Assembly (NCBI GenBank): GCA_051453625.1
Contig: JBOZIK010000001.1
Span: forward strand, 107,483,762 to 107,547,761
Reading direction: 5' to 3'
Length of the DNA: 64,000 nt
Origin: Welwitschia mirabilis
Lineage: Eukaryota; Gnetophyta; Gnetopsida; Welwitschiales
Both the position numbers and the translations under genes were made by a program. Under the pieces are notes generated by a model. That model had not been told where the DNA came from, made no database searches, and was given only the letters and a program-made list of their open reading frames with translations. This document shows positions 24,601-35,320 of the stretch, one piece after another; position 1 is the first letter of the stretch; the number at the start of each line of letters is the position of its first letter.

Positions 24601-25092
24601 TATCCTATAGGATTAATTTATGTTAAACAAACTTCTTTATATTCATGTGGAACCAATCTCCGAGATCACTTAAAGGTGCAAGGAGTAGGATATGCCAAAT
24701 GAATGTGGCAATCACTTAAATTACATGAAGAACCAAGTGTAAGCCAAGTTTATTGCAAATAATAATCAATATAATGATCCCCAGGATCACATGAAGTGCA
24801 AGGGGTAGTCCTAATAAATTGGTGAATTGAAATATGAATCACTCAAATTAAAATTACACTTGAAAGTATAGAAAGAAAAATTGCAAGAAATAAAAATTAC
24901 AATTTGCAAGAAAGGAAATTAAGTGTACACTCCAAATGGATAATCAAATAATTACTTGTAGACAAAAAGGTAATCAATCAATTGCAAGTAGATCGCAAAG
25001 GATAAAATAAAATACTACTCAAACAAACAAATTAAAATGAATTCAAAATACTTACTTAAGTAATGATAATCTTTTTTTTCTCTTTTGAAGTC
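24601..25092 (-). other. Element C leader (5' untranslated region)
   Basis: About 490 bp between PBS and gag start. It holds three spaced copies of a block around GATCACTTAAAGGTGCAAGG (about 24660-24810), one of them written GATCACATGAAGTGCAAGGG. No frame is seen. Confidence 0.5.
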
Positions 25093-25111
25093 TTCCCTGG
25101 CAATGACACCA
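25093..25111 (-). other. Element C primer binding site (tRNA-Asp type)
   Basis: The minus strand reads TGGTGTCATTGCCAGGGAA, matching the complement of the tRNA-Asp 3' end at most positions. It lies 3 bp inside the 5' LTR. Confidence 0.75.
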
Positions 25112-25595
25112 ACATGTTATGATGTGTACTTATACTTCTAATTCTAATATTCTAAAGATTGAATTCAACTTTAAACATTTGAAAAGATAATAATCTAATT
25201 ACACACAATACACATTTGTATAGTGGAATCAACCCAAATGTCATATACCTAGAGAAGACTTCTAAAAGAGAATACAAAAAATTACTTTCATAAAGAGAAG
25301 AATAACATATTTTAGAATTTTACTTGAAAGGAAATAAAATTAAACAATGTAAGATGAAAATGTAATGCAATGCAATGGAATGAAATGAAATGCAATGTAA
25401 TAAATGAAATTCTAATGTAATGAATTAATTAAAATTTTAATCTACTGTCACTTAGATTGGTTCTTATAACATTTTAATTACAAATTCATATTACTTAAAT
25501 TGTAATTAAGATAAGCTATAAGGAAGAACATTAAAACATTTGAATTCAATTAATACTTTTATTAATGAAATTAAATTACATCCACTTATGACAAC

Positions 25596-27794
25596 ATTGC
25601 GGTGTGAATTTATGCAATTCTAAAGTCCTTTAGGTAAATCTGTAAATCAAATTACTTGTAGAAAAGCACATGCTAGTATATATGGAAGTTTACTCGAATG
25701 TTGTAATCCCAATAAAGGCACTAGGCTCAGAGTTAGAAAATTTATTTTTAAAGGTATTTTTAGTCTTTTTATCTTTTAATAACAAAAAGTAAATAACAGG
25801 TAAAATGCAATGCAAAGTGAATGGAGATGAAATGAAAATGGAAAGTGGAATGGATTCTATTGGATCCTAATCCTCCTGTTATAAGAACTAGCTTCTTTAT
25901 AATTCAAATCAATTAAGAAGAGTACTTAACATATTCCTAATTAACGTGAACTATGAGATATACCAAATAAAATATGAAATGCGATGTAGAATGAAAATGG
26001 AATAACAATGCAAATCTAAACTAACCCAAGCTAATCTTGATAAAGTATGCTTTTATGCTCTAAATAAATTATAGAATCATTACAAAACTATAACCAACTT
26101 AAATCATAAGGGATATAAATAGAATTGGAATGCAAAGAGTNNNNNNNNNNGTATTGATTTAAAAAACTTTACATTTACTTACAGCAAAGTAGCAGCACCT
26201 CAATGGAAGAGACTCAGCTTAACACTAAGAGAACTCCTCTTTGTAGCTATTGGATGGATCTCTTATCCTTTAATCTTCTATCACAAGCATATCGAGTACA
26301 AAATATAGAAACAAAAGTAAAGAAGGATAAGGGTATTTATAGTTTTACATTGAAGTTCTAGAAGTCAGAAAAGAAACTCTAATAGCCCNNNNNNNNNNNN
26401 NNNNNNNNNNNNNNNNNNNNNNNNNNNNNNNNNNNNNNNNNNNNNNNNNNNNNNNNNNNNNNNNNNNNNNNNNNNNNNNNNNNNNNNNNNNNNNNNNNNN
26501 NNNNNNNNNNNNNNNNNNNNNNNNNNNNNNNNNNNNNNNNNNNNNNNNNNNNNNNNNNNNNNNNNNNNNNNNNNNNNNNNNNNNNNNNNNNNNNNNNNNN
26601 NNNNNNNNNNNNNNNNNNNNNNNNNNNNNNNNNNNNNNNNNNNNNNNNNNNNNNNNNNNNNNNNNNNNNNNNNNNNNNNNNNNNNNNNNNNNNNNNNNNN
26701 NNNNNNNNNNNNNNNNNNNNNNNNNNNNNNNNNNNNNNNNNNNNNNNNNNNNNNNNNNNNNNNNNNNNNNNNNNNNNNNNNNNNNNNNNNNNNNNNNNNN
26801 NNNNNNNNNNNNNNNNNNNNNNNNNNNNNNNNNNNNNNNNNNNNNNNNNNNNNNNNNNNNNNNNNNNNNNNNNNNNNNNNNNNNNNNNNNNNNNNNNNNN
26901 NNNNNNNNNNNNNNNNNNNNNNNNNNNNNNNNNNNNNNNNNNNNNNNNNNNNNNNNNNNNNNNNNNNNNNNNNNNNNNNNNNNNNNNNNNNNNNNNNNNN
27001 NNNNNNNNNNNNNNNNNNNNNNNNNNNNNNNNNNNNNNNNNNNNNNNNNNNNNNNNNNNNNNNNNNNNNNNNNNNNNNNNNNNNNNNNNNNNNNNNNNNN
27101 NNNNNNNNNNNNNNNNNNNNNNNNNNNNNNNNNNNNNNNNNNNNNNNNNNNNNNNNNNNNNNNNNNNNNNNNNNNNNNNNNNNNNNNNNNNNNNNNNNNN
27201 NNNNNNNNNNNNNNNNNNNNNNNNNNNNNNNNNNNNNNNNNNNNNNNNNNNNNNNNNNNNNNNNNNNNNNNNAGAAACAAAAGTAAAGAAGGAGAAGGGT
27301 ATTTATAGTTTTACATTGAAGTTCTAGAAGTCAGAAAAGAAACTCTAATAGCCCAAATGGATCACTTGACCCCATTACAAAGATAATTCTTTCCAACCAT
27401 AGAAAAATAGTTGTCATCTTGACTATCATAAGGATGACAGAGGGGACTCACTCTATGTTAAAAAGTACTTTATCAGCTTCATACCCCAATGTTAACCCTA
27501 CATATTTTATCCATGTCAATAGTTTAATCATCCTTCCTATTGTGGGGATGACATAGATGGCAACAGGCTTCCTTATCTTCAATCTCAAAGGTAAGTTAGT
27601 TTTTTGCATGGTGAAACCTTCTTCCAAGTATGCAACATTAGAATAAGTCCTTCAAATATTCTAAGAATCACATGTTTCAATGATTTTCTTGTCAAATCTC
27701 CATAATCATCAGTATTACATTTAAACCTATATAATTATCCTACAAAAGTACTCAAAATACATTAGAAAATTCCTATAAATTGGCATTGCAATAT
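25596..27794 (-). mobile_element. Solo LTR of the element B type
   Basis: The insert starts ATTGCGGTGTGAATTTATGC and ends TTGGCATTGCAATAT, as the B LTRs do, and is flanked by ACAAC on both sides (25591-25595, 27795-27799). Removing it and one ACAAC restores CTTATGACAACAACTCC, which aligns with the uninterrupted CTTACGATAATAACTCC in the C 3' LTR. No internal element sequence is seen. Its apparent length is inflated by an 884-N gap with 82-bp duplicated flanks and a 10-N gap. Confidence 0.75.
26307..27354. other. 884-N assembly gap with 82-bp duplicated flanks
   Basis: Positions 26307-26388 and 27273-27354 are the same 82 bp with one mismatch. The 884 Ns between them are probably not real missing sequence. 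The long minus-strand frame across them is meaningless. Confidence 0.85.
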
Positions 27795-28414
27795 ACAACA
27801 ACTCCTTAATGGAAGATTCTTTACTTAACACTAAGGTGGTCCTTCTCACAAGTAGGATGGATCTCCTTGCCTTCATCAATCTTCAATTATCACAAGAATG
27901 TAGATAACAAAGGATGATTTGAAATAGGACCTAAAAGGGCCTATTTATAGGTTGGGATAGGTCATTAAGGGGTATGAAACAAAGAGGTATGAGTTATATC
28001 CACTCTTTCATAACAATTTAATTAACTTTATAAATTCTTTTGATCATCGTCCATTGTGTCATTTCCATGAACAGAGGATGATACTTCATCTATCAACTAA
28101 TGCTTAGCATGTGTTAAATATGTTGACTATCTTCTTGATAATCATCCCTAGGACATAGAGGATGACCATGCTTTCCTTACTGTTGTTTCCTTTATCATCC
28201 TCATGATATGAAGGACAACCATAATATCTTCATCAAATTTCTTTGGTTCATGATCCTTCAAAAATAGCTTCTTGTGTTGGAAATTATTGAATCTTTTAAT
28301 TTGAATGGAAGATTTGTATAATTTTCATAAATCCTTAGAAAAACTCATAAATAGGACCTAAAAATTTACTTCACAAGTGTATTAAATAGGTCAAGTTGAA
28401 ATCGCAACAAATAC

Positions 28415-29430
28415 CATGAGTTTTCTTACACTAGTTCTTCTAAGGTTATTCTAATTATCTAGAATTATAGTATATTATAATTGATTGAACTACCCTTCAT
28501 ATCTTTTTTTTCTTTTTTTCATTTTACCTTCATGAGATTAAATCTAAAACCATGTTTAAACTAATGTTTCTATCTGAATCATCTCATGTAGGTTATAAGA
28601 GTTGAGTAAGGTTTAAATTCTAAGGAACAAAGAATTAACATAATGAATTGGATATTGCTAAATTACAACTTAGGTTATCATGAAATAGGGATTTACCTAT
28701 GTTTGATTATCAGGAAAAGAGATCATGTTTTATGTATTATGATGTTTCATAGTAGGATTCATGAGAGTCCTTATATAAGATATACCTTGATGAGGACTCA
28801 TTATATAGAGTGAACTCATTTGAGATATAACTTAAATTGCTTTATATATGTATTTCTTATATTCTTATCTTATTCCACTCATCTACCTAATTACATCAAG
28901 TAGTTTTATCTTTTGTATCTTTAAATATTTATAAGTACTCCAAAAACTTTGGATTATACCTTTTTATATCTTTTATTTTTAATAAATTTAAAGACTAAAA
29001 TTATAATTAATTAATTTATTGAGTGTTTTATTTTCAATAAAAAAGATAATGAAAAATTCTTTTACCTAAATCTTTCATTACATATTCAAAATAGACATGT
29101 TTTAATATAATTTATTATTAAAGATGACTTATCATTTAATAGTATGAAAACTAGATTTTAAATTCATTTTAAGTATTCGTAAGAACTAAATGAATGTTAT
29201 TTATAAAAAATACATGTTATCATTTAGATTCCATGATCATGTTATTTATTTCAAATGCTAGAATGATATCTCACTAAACATTATGATATATTAAGAAGTA
29301 GATCTTTTTCTAGAAGAACGAAAGTTATATACTTTTGATAAATTATAGAATCATATATTTTGATAAGCTACTACTATAACAAATATATGTATGTAATATG
29401 ATAAATTATGAATATTAGGATATGGATTGT
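28415..29430. other. AT-rich spacer
   Basis: About 1 kb between element C and copia element H. I see no frame, LTR match or RNA gene in it. Confidence 0.4.
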
Positions 29431-29991
29431 TGTAATTAGTTATAGAAATACTCATGGAGATAATCAAATATGTATTCTAAATCATTATTCTTAAGAATGT
29501 TACCACAGAGTCCCAATCATAAAATTATAATTTATGAGTCTATAAGTCATATTTTATGATAGATTTCATAGGCTTATAGAAGATTAGTATAATTAATATT
29601 TATTTAATTTTCAAAACATTCAAGAGAATAATAAAAGTTTCAAATCCACTTTGTTAAATAAATCTTAATTCTATGGTTAATCAAAGTAGCTATAATAGCG
29701 AATGTTATAAACTATGTAATTAATTGTTATTAAAGTCATGATAAAAAATTCCATTAATACATGACCATTCACATAGTTTATATACTTTATAATTTTACAT
29801 TTCTTAATTATCTTTTTCATTTATGAAAATCTTCAAGTAATTCATCTAATCTTGAAAAGTTAAATGAATTACCTTAGTAAAAAATATTTCATATAATATT
29901 TTAACTATTTATTTAATTTTTAGATTTATAAAAATTATTGCTATTTTTACATTTAACTCTTGTATTGTAAATATTCATTTTCACCATTACA
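29431..29991 (+). repeat. Element H 5' LTR
   Basis: 561 bp, from TGTAATTAGTTATAG to TTCACCATTACA. It matches the 3' LTR throughout, for example the TCAAAGTAG[CT]TATAATA and ATCTTCAAGTAA blocks. Confidence 0.8.
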
Positions 29992-30004
29992 TGGTATTAG
30001 AGCC
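29992..30004 (+). other. Element H primer binding site (initiator tRNA-Met)
   Basis: TGGTATTAGAGCC directly follows the LTR. It matches the usual copia PBS TGGTATCAGAGCC with one change. Confidence 0.85.
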
Positions 30005-30119
30005 TTTTTAACAAGAATCCTATCTGGCTAACCCATGACCAAGGATTTATATGGTATAAAAGAAGAATTTTCTCCAAAAGTTCTAGGATCAAATACCACA
30101 TTACCACTTGAATTTTAAA

Positions 30120-30930
30120 ATTATTAATTTCTAAAAACACAAATAAGAATGGAAAAAACCCTAAGCCCTTAGAAAAAAAAGCCATGCTAATGGTAAATTT
30201 TAACTTCTTAAAAGAACAAATTCCCAAAGACTTATATGTTGATAGGAATTGATAACTATCTAGCATGAAGGACATTATTGTATTGGTGTTGTAATATTAT
30301 GATGGAAATAATGTCAAAAATATAGAATTTCATGAAAGAAGAAAATTTGATTTAATGCATGAGCCAAAATAGTCCCACTGTTGTTCATAAACCTATCTAT
30401 TTCTACTACAATTTATAAAATACTTTCAGCTAAACCCATGTGGCAAAAGTTGAAAAATTTATATGATGTGATAAATAAAAACACTTTAAGAATGCTCTTG
30501 ATAAAACCTAATAATTTGAAAATATATGAAAAAAAAGGCTTTATAACTTTATTGAAAAAATTGGCTTCATATGCAAGGATATAAGGGAGAAATGCAGGAA
30601 ATCCATGATATAAACATGACTATTATACAATAAAATCCCTTCCTAGTTAATTGAAATAATTTATAAGACAATTCAATCATTTTTAAAAAAATGTAAAGTT
30701 ATCTAAATAACTATATTCCATGCTAAAAATGGAGTATAATATAAACAAGGAGATAGAGACAAGTATCATTACAACATAGAACATGTGTGTTTTATAAAAG
30801 ACTTAAGGAATAATCAAGGAAAGGATGGAAAAGAAAGCTAAGTTTCATGGGAAATGTCTCATTTGCAAGAAGAAGAAGAAAACCATGTATAATTCATACT
30901 TTAAGTTAAAGAATAACAAGGAAGTAGTGA
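30120..30930 (+). pseudogene. Element H gag remnant
   Basis: The frame at 30381-30584 reads SISTTIYKILSAKPMWQKLK then NLYDVINKNTLRMLL, comparable to the copia gag (UBN2-type) segment 'W..L...Y...........L...L..LKM'. Near 30845 a KCLICKKKKKTMYNS stretch looks like a decayed CCHC zinc knuckle that has lost its glycine, histidine and last cysteine. Stops and frameshifts separate the pieces. A minus-strand frame at 29997-30275 is a shadow. Confidence 0.6.
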
Positions 30931-31639
30931 TACAACTACAAATAATCTTTAATTAGATGAAGACCTTAGGAATGAATGTAATACAAAAGTTATCATTAGT
31001 ATTAAGGTTAACATTGGCATGACAAGTTAATTCCTTTTAGAGCCAATGGATATGAATTAACATTTCTAAAAGGTTATATTTAGTGTTAATCAAGATGAAA
31101 GACAGCTCAAGAGACCAAAGTAAGTAGAAATACTATTAAGGAATACAAGTACACATGCTAATAAGAATATATAAGAAGTAATTTTAGGAGAAGAAATAAG
31201 TTCATGGAAAATATTTTATCATGCTTCCTATGCATTCCACAGTAATAAATTCTAATGTTTGCAAGTCAAACTCTTTTTATAAAGGAATGAAAGGAATCCC
31301 TAAATTTAAAAATATGAAATACTAATCAAAAAGGATGTTTGGAAAGTTGTAACGTGAATGAATTATAAGAATATTATTTATTACATGTTGGGTATTCATA
31401 ATAAAGCTTAATGAATTTGAAAACTTAGAGAAATGAAAAGCTAAAATGATATTATAAGGATTCTTCCTATTATTAGAATTAATTTTAATAAACTATTTGC
31501 ACCTCTTGTAAGAATGGTAACCATAAAGACACTAATTAATCTAGCAACATTCTACAATTTGTGAAGGTTTTAATATCGATGGCTAAGAGGATAAAAATTC
31601 AATCTTAATTATAAAACTAAAGATGTCCTTATATGTCCT

Positions 31640-32790
31640 AAAATATACTTCAAAAGTCTTATATCAGTAGATATGTTAATGTCTTCTTGAGGTTGGATTT
31701 AAAAATGATGCCTCTCATATAAATGTCTTTATATTCATGAAAATATATGTATAGACAATATTTTTAAATTTCCATGTTGATGACATTTTAGTCATTGGAA
31801 TACATTTATTATGGATCAAGGATCTTACTTATCAATTTTTTAGAAAATTTAAGTTATTTTAATTAACTTTGAAAAACTATTCCATATGAATGAATATCTT
31901 AGGTAAACCAAATATGTTATAGGATAATTAAAATCTAATGGAATGAAACATCTTCCAAGAAGAGCTTTTATTAATCTATGTTATAAATTAGATCTTAAAA
32001 GGAAGTGAAGAAATCCTATACTCTTTTGTACAATTGTTTGATAGATTATTACATTGACAAATAAAAGACTCTATGTTGAATATTCTATGGAAATTTTAAT
32101 ATCATTGAAGATTTTCTCAAGTAAGTTTATATAAGTGTTGTAATGCATGTCTTAAGATATACAAGAAAGTTTACTTATTTATCTCTTATTTATAAAAAAG
32201 TTTGTAATAATAAGAATAAGTCATAGAACAAGGTTACAAATAAAAATAAGACTAAGATTTTAATAAGAGCATTTTTTAAAAAAATTTAGATTGAGTGAGA
32301 TTTTTGGTAATAAGAAAATCAATAAATAAATACTTGGTATAAATGAATAATTTCTTAATAATTTGAAAAAGTGAAAAGTAATCCACAGTATTTAGGTAAT
32401 TAATGAATGCAAAGTTAAGATCCTTGAATGAAGTGATAAAGAAACTATAATAATAACATTCCCTATTTTGTGATATGAACTTACAAATTGCAAAACCATA
32501 TACAACATATTATGATAATCAGTCTATAGTCAAAGGAATCTAAAAGTCACAAGTTTTGATGACAAAAGTAAACATTTTGGTATGGTCATTCATGCAGTTA
32601 TAGAATATTATGATAATAAATTTATTGATGTAAAGTTTATCTCAATGATGAAATAAAAGGTCATAGGACTTATGAAACTAGTAAAAGTTCACTGAATTCA
32701 AGTAGTATATAAAGATAAAACATCATAGAATTAAATCCAAGACTAAAGAGTAGAAGAAGAAAGAACATGAACTTTAACTCTTGAATTAAA
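31640..32790 (+). pseudogene. Element H RT/RNase H remnant
   Basis: Positions 31764-31799 read LNFHVDDILVIG, matching the copia RT catalytic box ('LYVDDILLIG') with the first residues changed but both Asp retained. Further short similarities to copia RT thumb and RNase H lie downstream (for example IDVKFISMM near 32625, where the family has 'K.I.V.YHFIR'). Integrase and protease were not found, so a large part of pol is deleted. Confidence 0.65.
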
Positions 32791-32799
32791 GGGACATTC

Positions 32800-33398
32800 T
32801 GTAACTAATCATGAAAATATTACTAGGAGATAATCAATTATGTAATTCTTAATAATGAGTCTTAAAAACATCATCACAAAATTGTAATAAAAAATTACAA
32901 TTCATGAGTTTTGTAATTCATATTCCATGATGAATTTCGTTGATTTATCATGAAAATAATAATTCAACATACCATAGAAAACTAAGACATGTAGTATTTA
33001 TCTCATTGTTGAAAAAATCCAAGACACTAATATAGTTCTTTGATCAAATTCCATGGAGTAATTAATTTAGTGAAAATTCCTTAATTTTGTACTTTATCAA
33101 AGTAGTTATAATATTTTTTTTAAATATGTAACTAATTGTAAAATTTATTATCCAAAACCATATAAGAATAATAATCATTCATGTAGTTAATAATTCTTTA
33201 AAATTTTTCTTTTTTTTTTTTACCACCTAATTCATTTGTGAATATCTTCAAGTAAATTGTGTAATATTGAAAAGTCAAGTGACCTGTGTAAATAAAAAAT
33301 ATTTTATTTTAATTTTTAATTATTTAATTTTGATATTTATAAAAATTATTTTGAAAAAATTATCTCTTTCATTTCGTATTTCCTGTTTAGCCATTACA
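32800..33398 (+). repeat. Element H 3' LTR
   Basis: 599 bp from TGTAACTAATCATG to AGCCATTACA, homologous to 29431-29991. A poly-T run at about 33206-33221 is an addition relative to the 5' copy. Confidence 0.8.
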
Positions 33399-34679
33399 TT
33401 AATTAGATCTGTACCATTCTTATTAGAAGCATAATAGTTTATGTATAAGAGAAATATATTGACAACTCTTGGATGCTATAAGCTATGTCGAGAAGGTTGA
33501 GATGCCTTAAAATATACAAAAATATTAGGTATTTGTGATAAGTAATAAGAGCATATNNNNNNNNNNNNNNNNNNNNNNNNNNNNNCATATATATAGATAT
33601 ATATATATATATATATATAGATATATTTCCTTTCAACCTTTTACATCATAAAGACTTTTCCAAGTGTGCTCCTAGGTCTTAGGAAGGATGCTTTTGTAAA
33701 TAATGTTCATTGTCATCCTCAAATAAGTTAAAATTAGAGAAATAACATATTCATTTCCTTATTAATATTATATGTTTTATGTACTTTTTTTAGTCAGTTT
33801 TATTGTCATGAGCTTGAGAAGCAAAATAATTCTCAATAACTTAAAGACTTTCTACTATGATTGATTATTGTTGGAGTTTAGTATGATCATAGAAAGGGTT
33901 TTTTATTTTAACTCATGAATGAATCTTAATTTTGAAATTTTGATTTCTATGTTCATAAGAAATAATAATTAGGGGATGATGAACAATGAAGGAGAGAACC
34001 CCATCTCTAATCAAATGAAATGAGTAGAAGTTTAAGAGTGATAGTGCTTTAAGATTTATGAGCTAACTAGCATTAGTAATAAAAATTCTTAGGATTTGGA
34101 AAAGTAAAGAATTAATAATATGAAACTAAAATAACAATAAAATAAAATAAAAATAAAAATAATAAACAAAGATTAGGATAACTCATAATATTTTTGAAGC
34201 AATTAATGAATAGGAAATTATTCTATACTTATTAGAGTTACTGGTTTTCTTGCTTAATGAAAACCCAAGGGTGGCATTTGTCGACCAAGGAGTTGGCTAC
34301 CAAATATCTAGAACTTGCTTACAATTCTTATCTAAAACCTCTAAGCCCATGTCTAATTGTTCTTTAAATACATGTATAGAAATTTCAAGTCAACGTGCAC
34401 ATCATAAGATCTAAATCTAAGACACTAAAGTCCTAACTTATAAATAGGTTGTGAACCAACAATGCTACGCTTCAAGATTTAGATGATTCATTATTTTCTT
34501 TAAGAATATAAACAAGCTATTTAAAAGGGACTAACATGTACTTTGGAGAAGAAAATCTTAAAAGAGGCTAGAAAAACAAATTATCTTATATTTAAATCTG
34601 TAATGAAATAAGGGGATTTCTTTGATATCAAACAATAAAGATTTTACTTAAGGATAATAAGAGACAAAGTGAATGATGA
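33399..34679. other. AT-rich spacer with an AT microsatellite
   Basis: No gene seen. A 29-N gap (33557-33585) is followed by a CATATATATAGATATAT-type microsatellite up to about 33628. The short minus-strand frame across it comes from the repeat. Confidence 0.5.
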
Positions 34680-35320
34680 TGAAGATGTTACAAGGGGATG
34701 TCAAACTCAAAACCATAGTTATCATACCTATCCCTAAAAGTATAGCCACTACAACTACCTAAATAAATTATTGAATCATGTATACGGACTTCTAATTTGC
34801 TAATTAGGGGATTCAAATGTTTAAACTTATAACCTACTAAATAGAGGACAGGTGTCTCACCGATAGAACTACCATCTCATTGGTGATAATGAGGATGTTA
34901 TGATATGAAATAATAAAATTAAAACGTTATAAAACTTTGTTTTTGAGAAAAGGTTATAAATCAATTTAAAAAGTATATGTTAAAATGAGGATACGCTAAA
35001 AAGACATGTAGGTGATGTCGAACTCAAAAACTTTTAATCATTACTATGTACCATTTGGAGTACACCCATAGATTGCCTAAACAAGTAATCAAATTACACC
35101 TAAGGCCTAATAGTCTGCGTAGAAAAGTATCCAAAGATTTGAATCACCTACTATCTCTTCAATAAAGGACAAGTGTGCCACCAATTAAACTACCATTATT
35201 ATTGGCCTTATGATATCAAGTGAAAAGTGAAGGATGTTGAGTTGTGAACTTTAATGACTCTACTCCCTCTTTAAAAATACAACCATTACAATTATTTAAA
35301 CAATAACTTAATTAAGCTTA
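34680..35320. repeat. Diverged tandem repeat, about 330-bp period
   Basis: Units near 34690-34910 and 35010-35230 share, in order, GATGTC[AG]AACTCAAAA, a TAAATAATCAAAT-like block, a GATT[TC]GAAT/GATTCAAAT word, an AGGACA[AG]GTGTG/CTC[AC]CC word and an AACTACCAT block. A third partial unit starts near 35232. The GATTCAAAT and ACTACCAT words recall tRNA-like boxes seen in some plant repeats, but I do not see a foldable tRNA. Confidence 0.5.

Larger units (their letters stand above)
25115..28409 (-). repeat. Element C 5' LTR, split by a solo LTR
   Basis: The two halves 25115-25595 and 27795-28409 match consecutive halves of the 3' LTR (9500-10570). The intervening 2.2 kb is a later insertion. 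The right edge ends in GCAACA and is followed by the AATAC target-site copy. Confidence 0.85.
9495..28414 (-). mobile_element. Non-autonomous Athila-related LTR element C with nested insertions
   Basis: Two LTRs of the same family end this structure: 9500-10570 begins TGTTGTGATGC and ends CATCACAACA, and 25115-28409 begins TGTTATGATG and ends ATCGCAACA. The outer flanks are the identical 5-mer AATAC (9495-9499 and 28410-28414), the expected target-site duplication. Inside, on the minus strand, come PBS, gag (22800-24600), protease (22265-22759), the PR-RT linker (12445-13137, resumed after insertion B) and a 1.9-kb tail ending in a polypurine tract. No RT, RNase H or integrase was seen. Element B interrupts the linker and a solo LTR interrupts the 5' LTR. 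Confidence 0.8.
29431..33398 (+). mobile_element. Ty1/copia element H, internally deleted
   Basis: LTRs at 29431-29991 and 32800-33398 share a common outline from TGTAA[TC]TA to CCATTACA. The PBS abuts the 5' LTR, and a short purine run (AAAGGGA, about 32789-32795) lies just before the 3' LTR. The 2.8-kb internal part holds gag-like and RT-like remnants but is too short for a full gag-pol. Neither edge shows a clear 5-bp target-site duplication (ATTGT against TTAAT). The LTRs differ strongly, so the insertion is old. Confidence 0.8.

Noticed and set aside
26345-27280. 311-codon minus-strand frame
   Set aside because: It is made of an 884-N gap and duplicated flanks.
29997-30275. 92-codon minus-strand frame
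   Set aside because: It is antisense to the PBS and gag leader of element H, and no domain is visible.
33586-33628. AT microsatellite as a matrix attachment or origin site
   Set aside because: Nothing beyond simple TA/GATA repetition supports it.
34800-34880. tRNA gene suggested by tRNA-like words
   Set aside because: No cloverleaf can be drawn: acceptor and anticodon stems do not pair.
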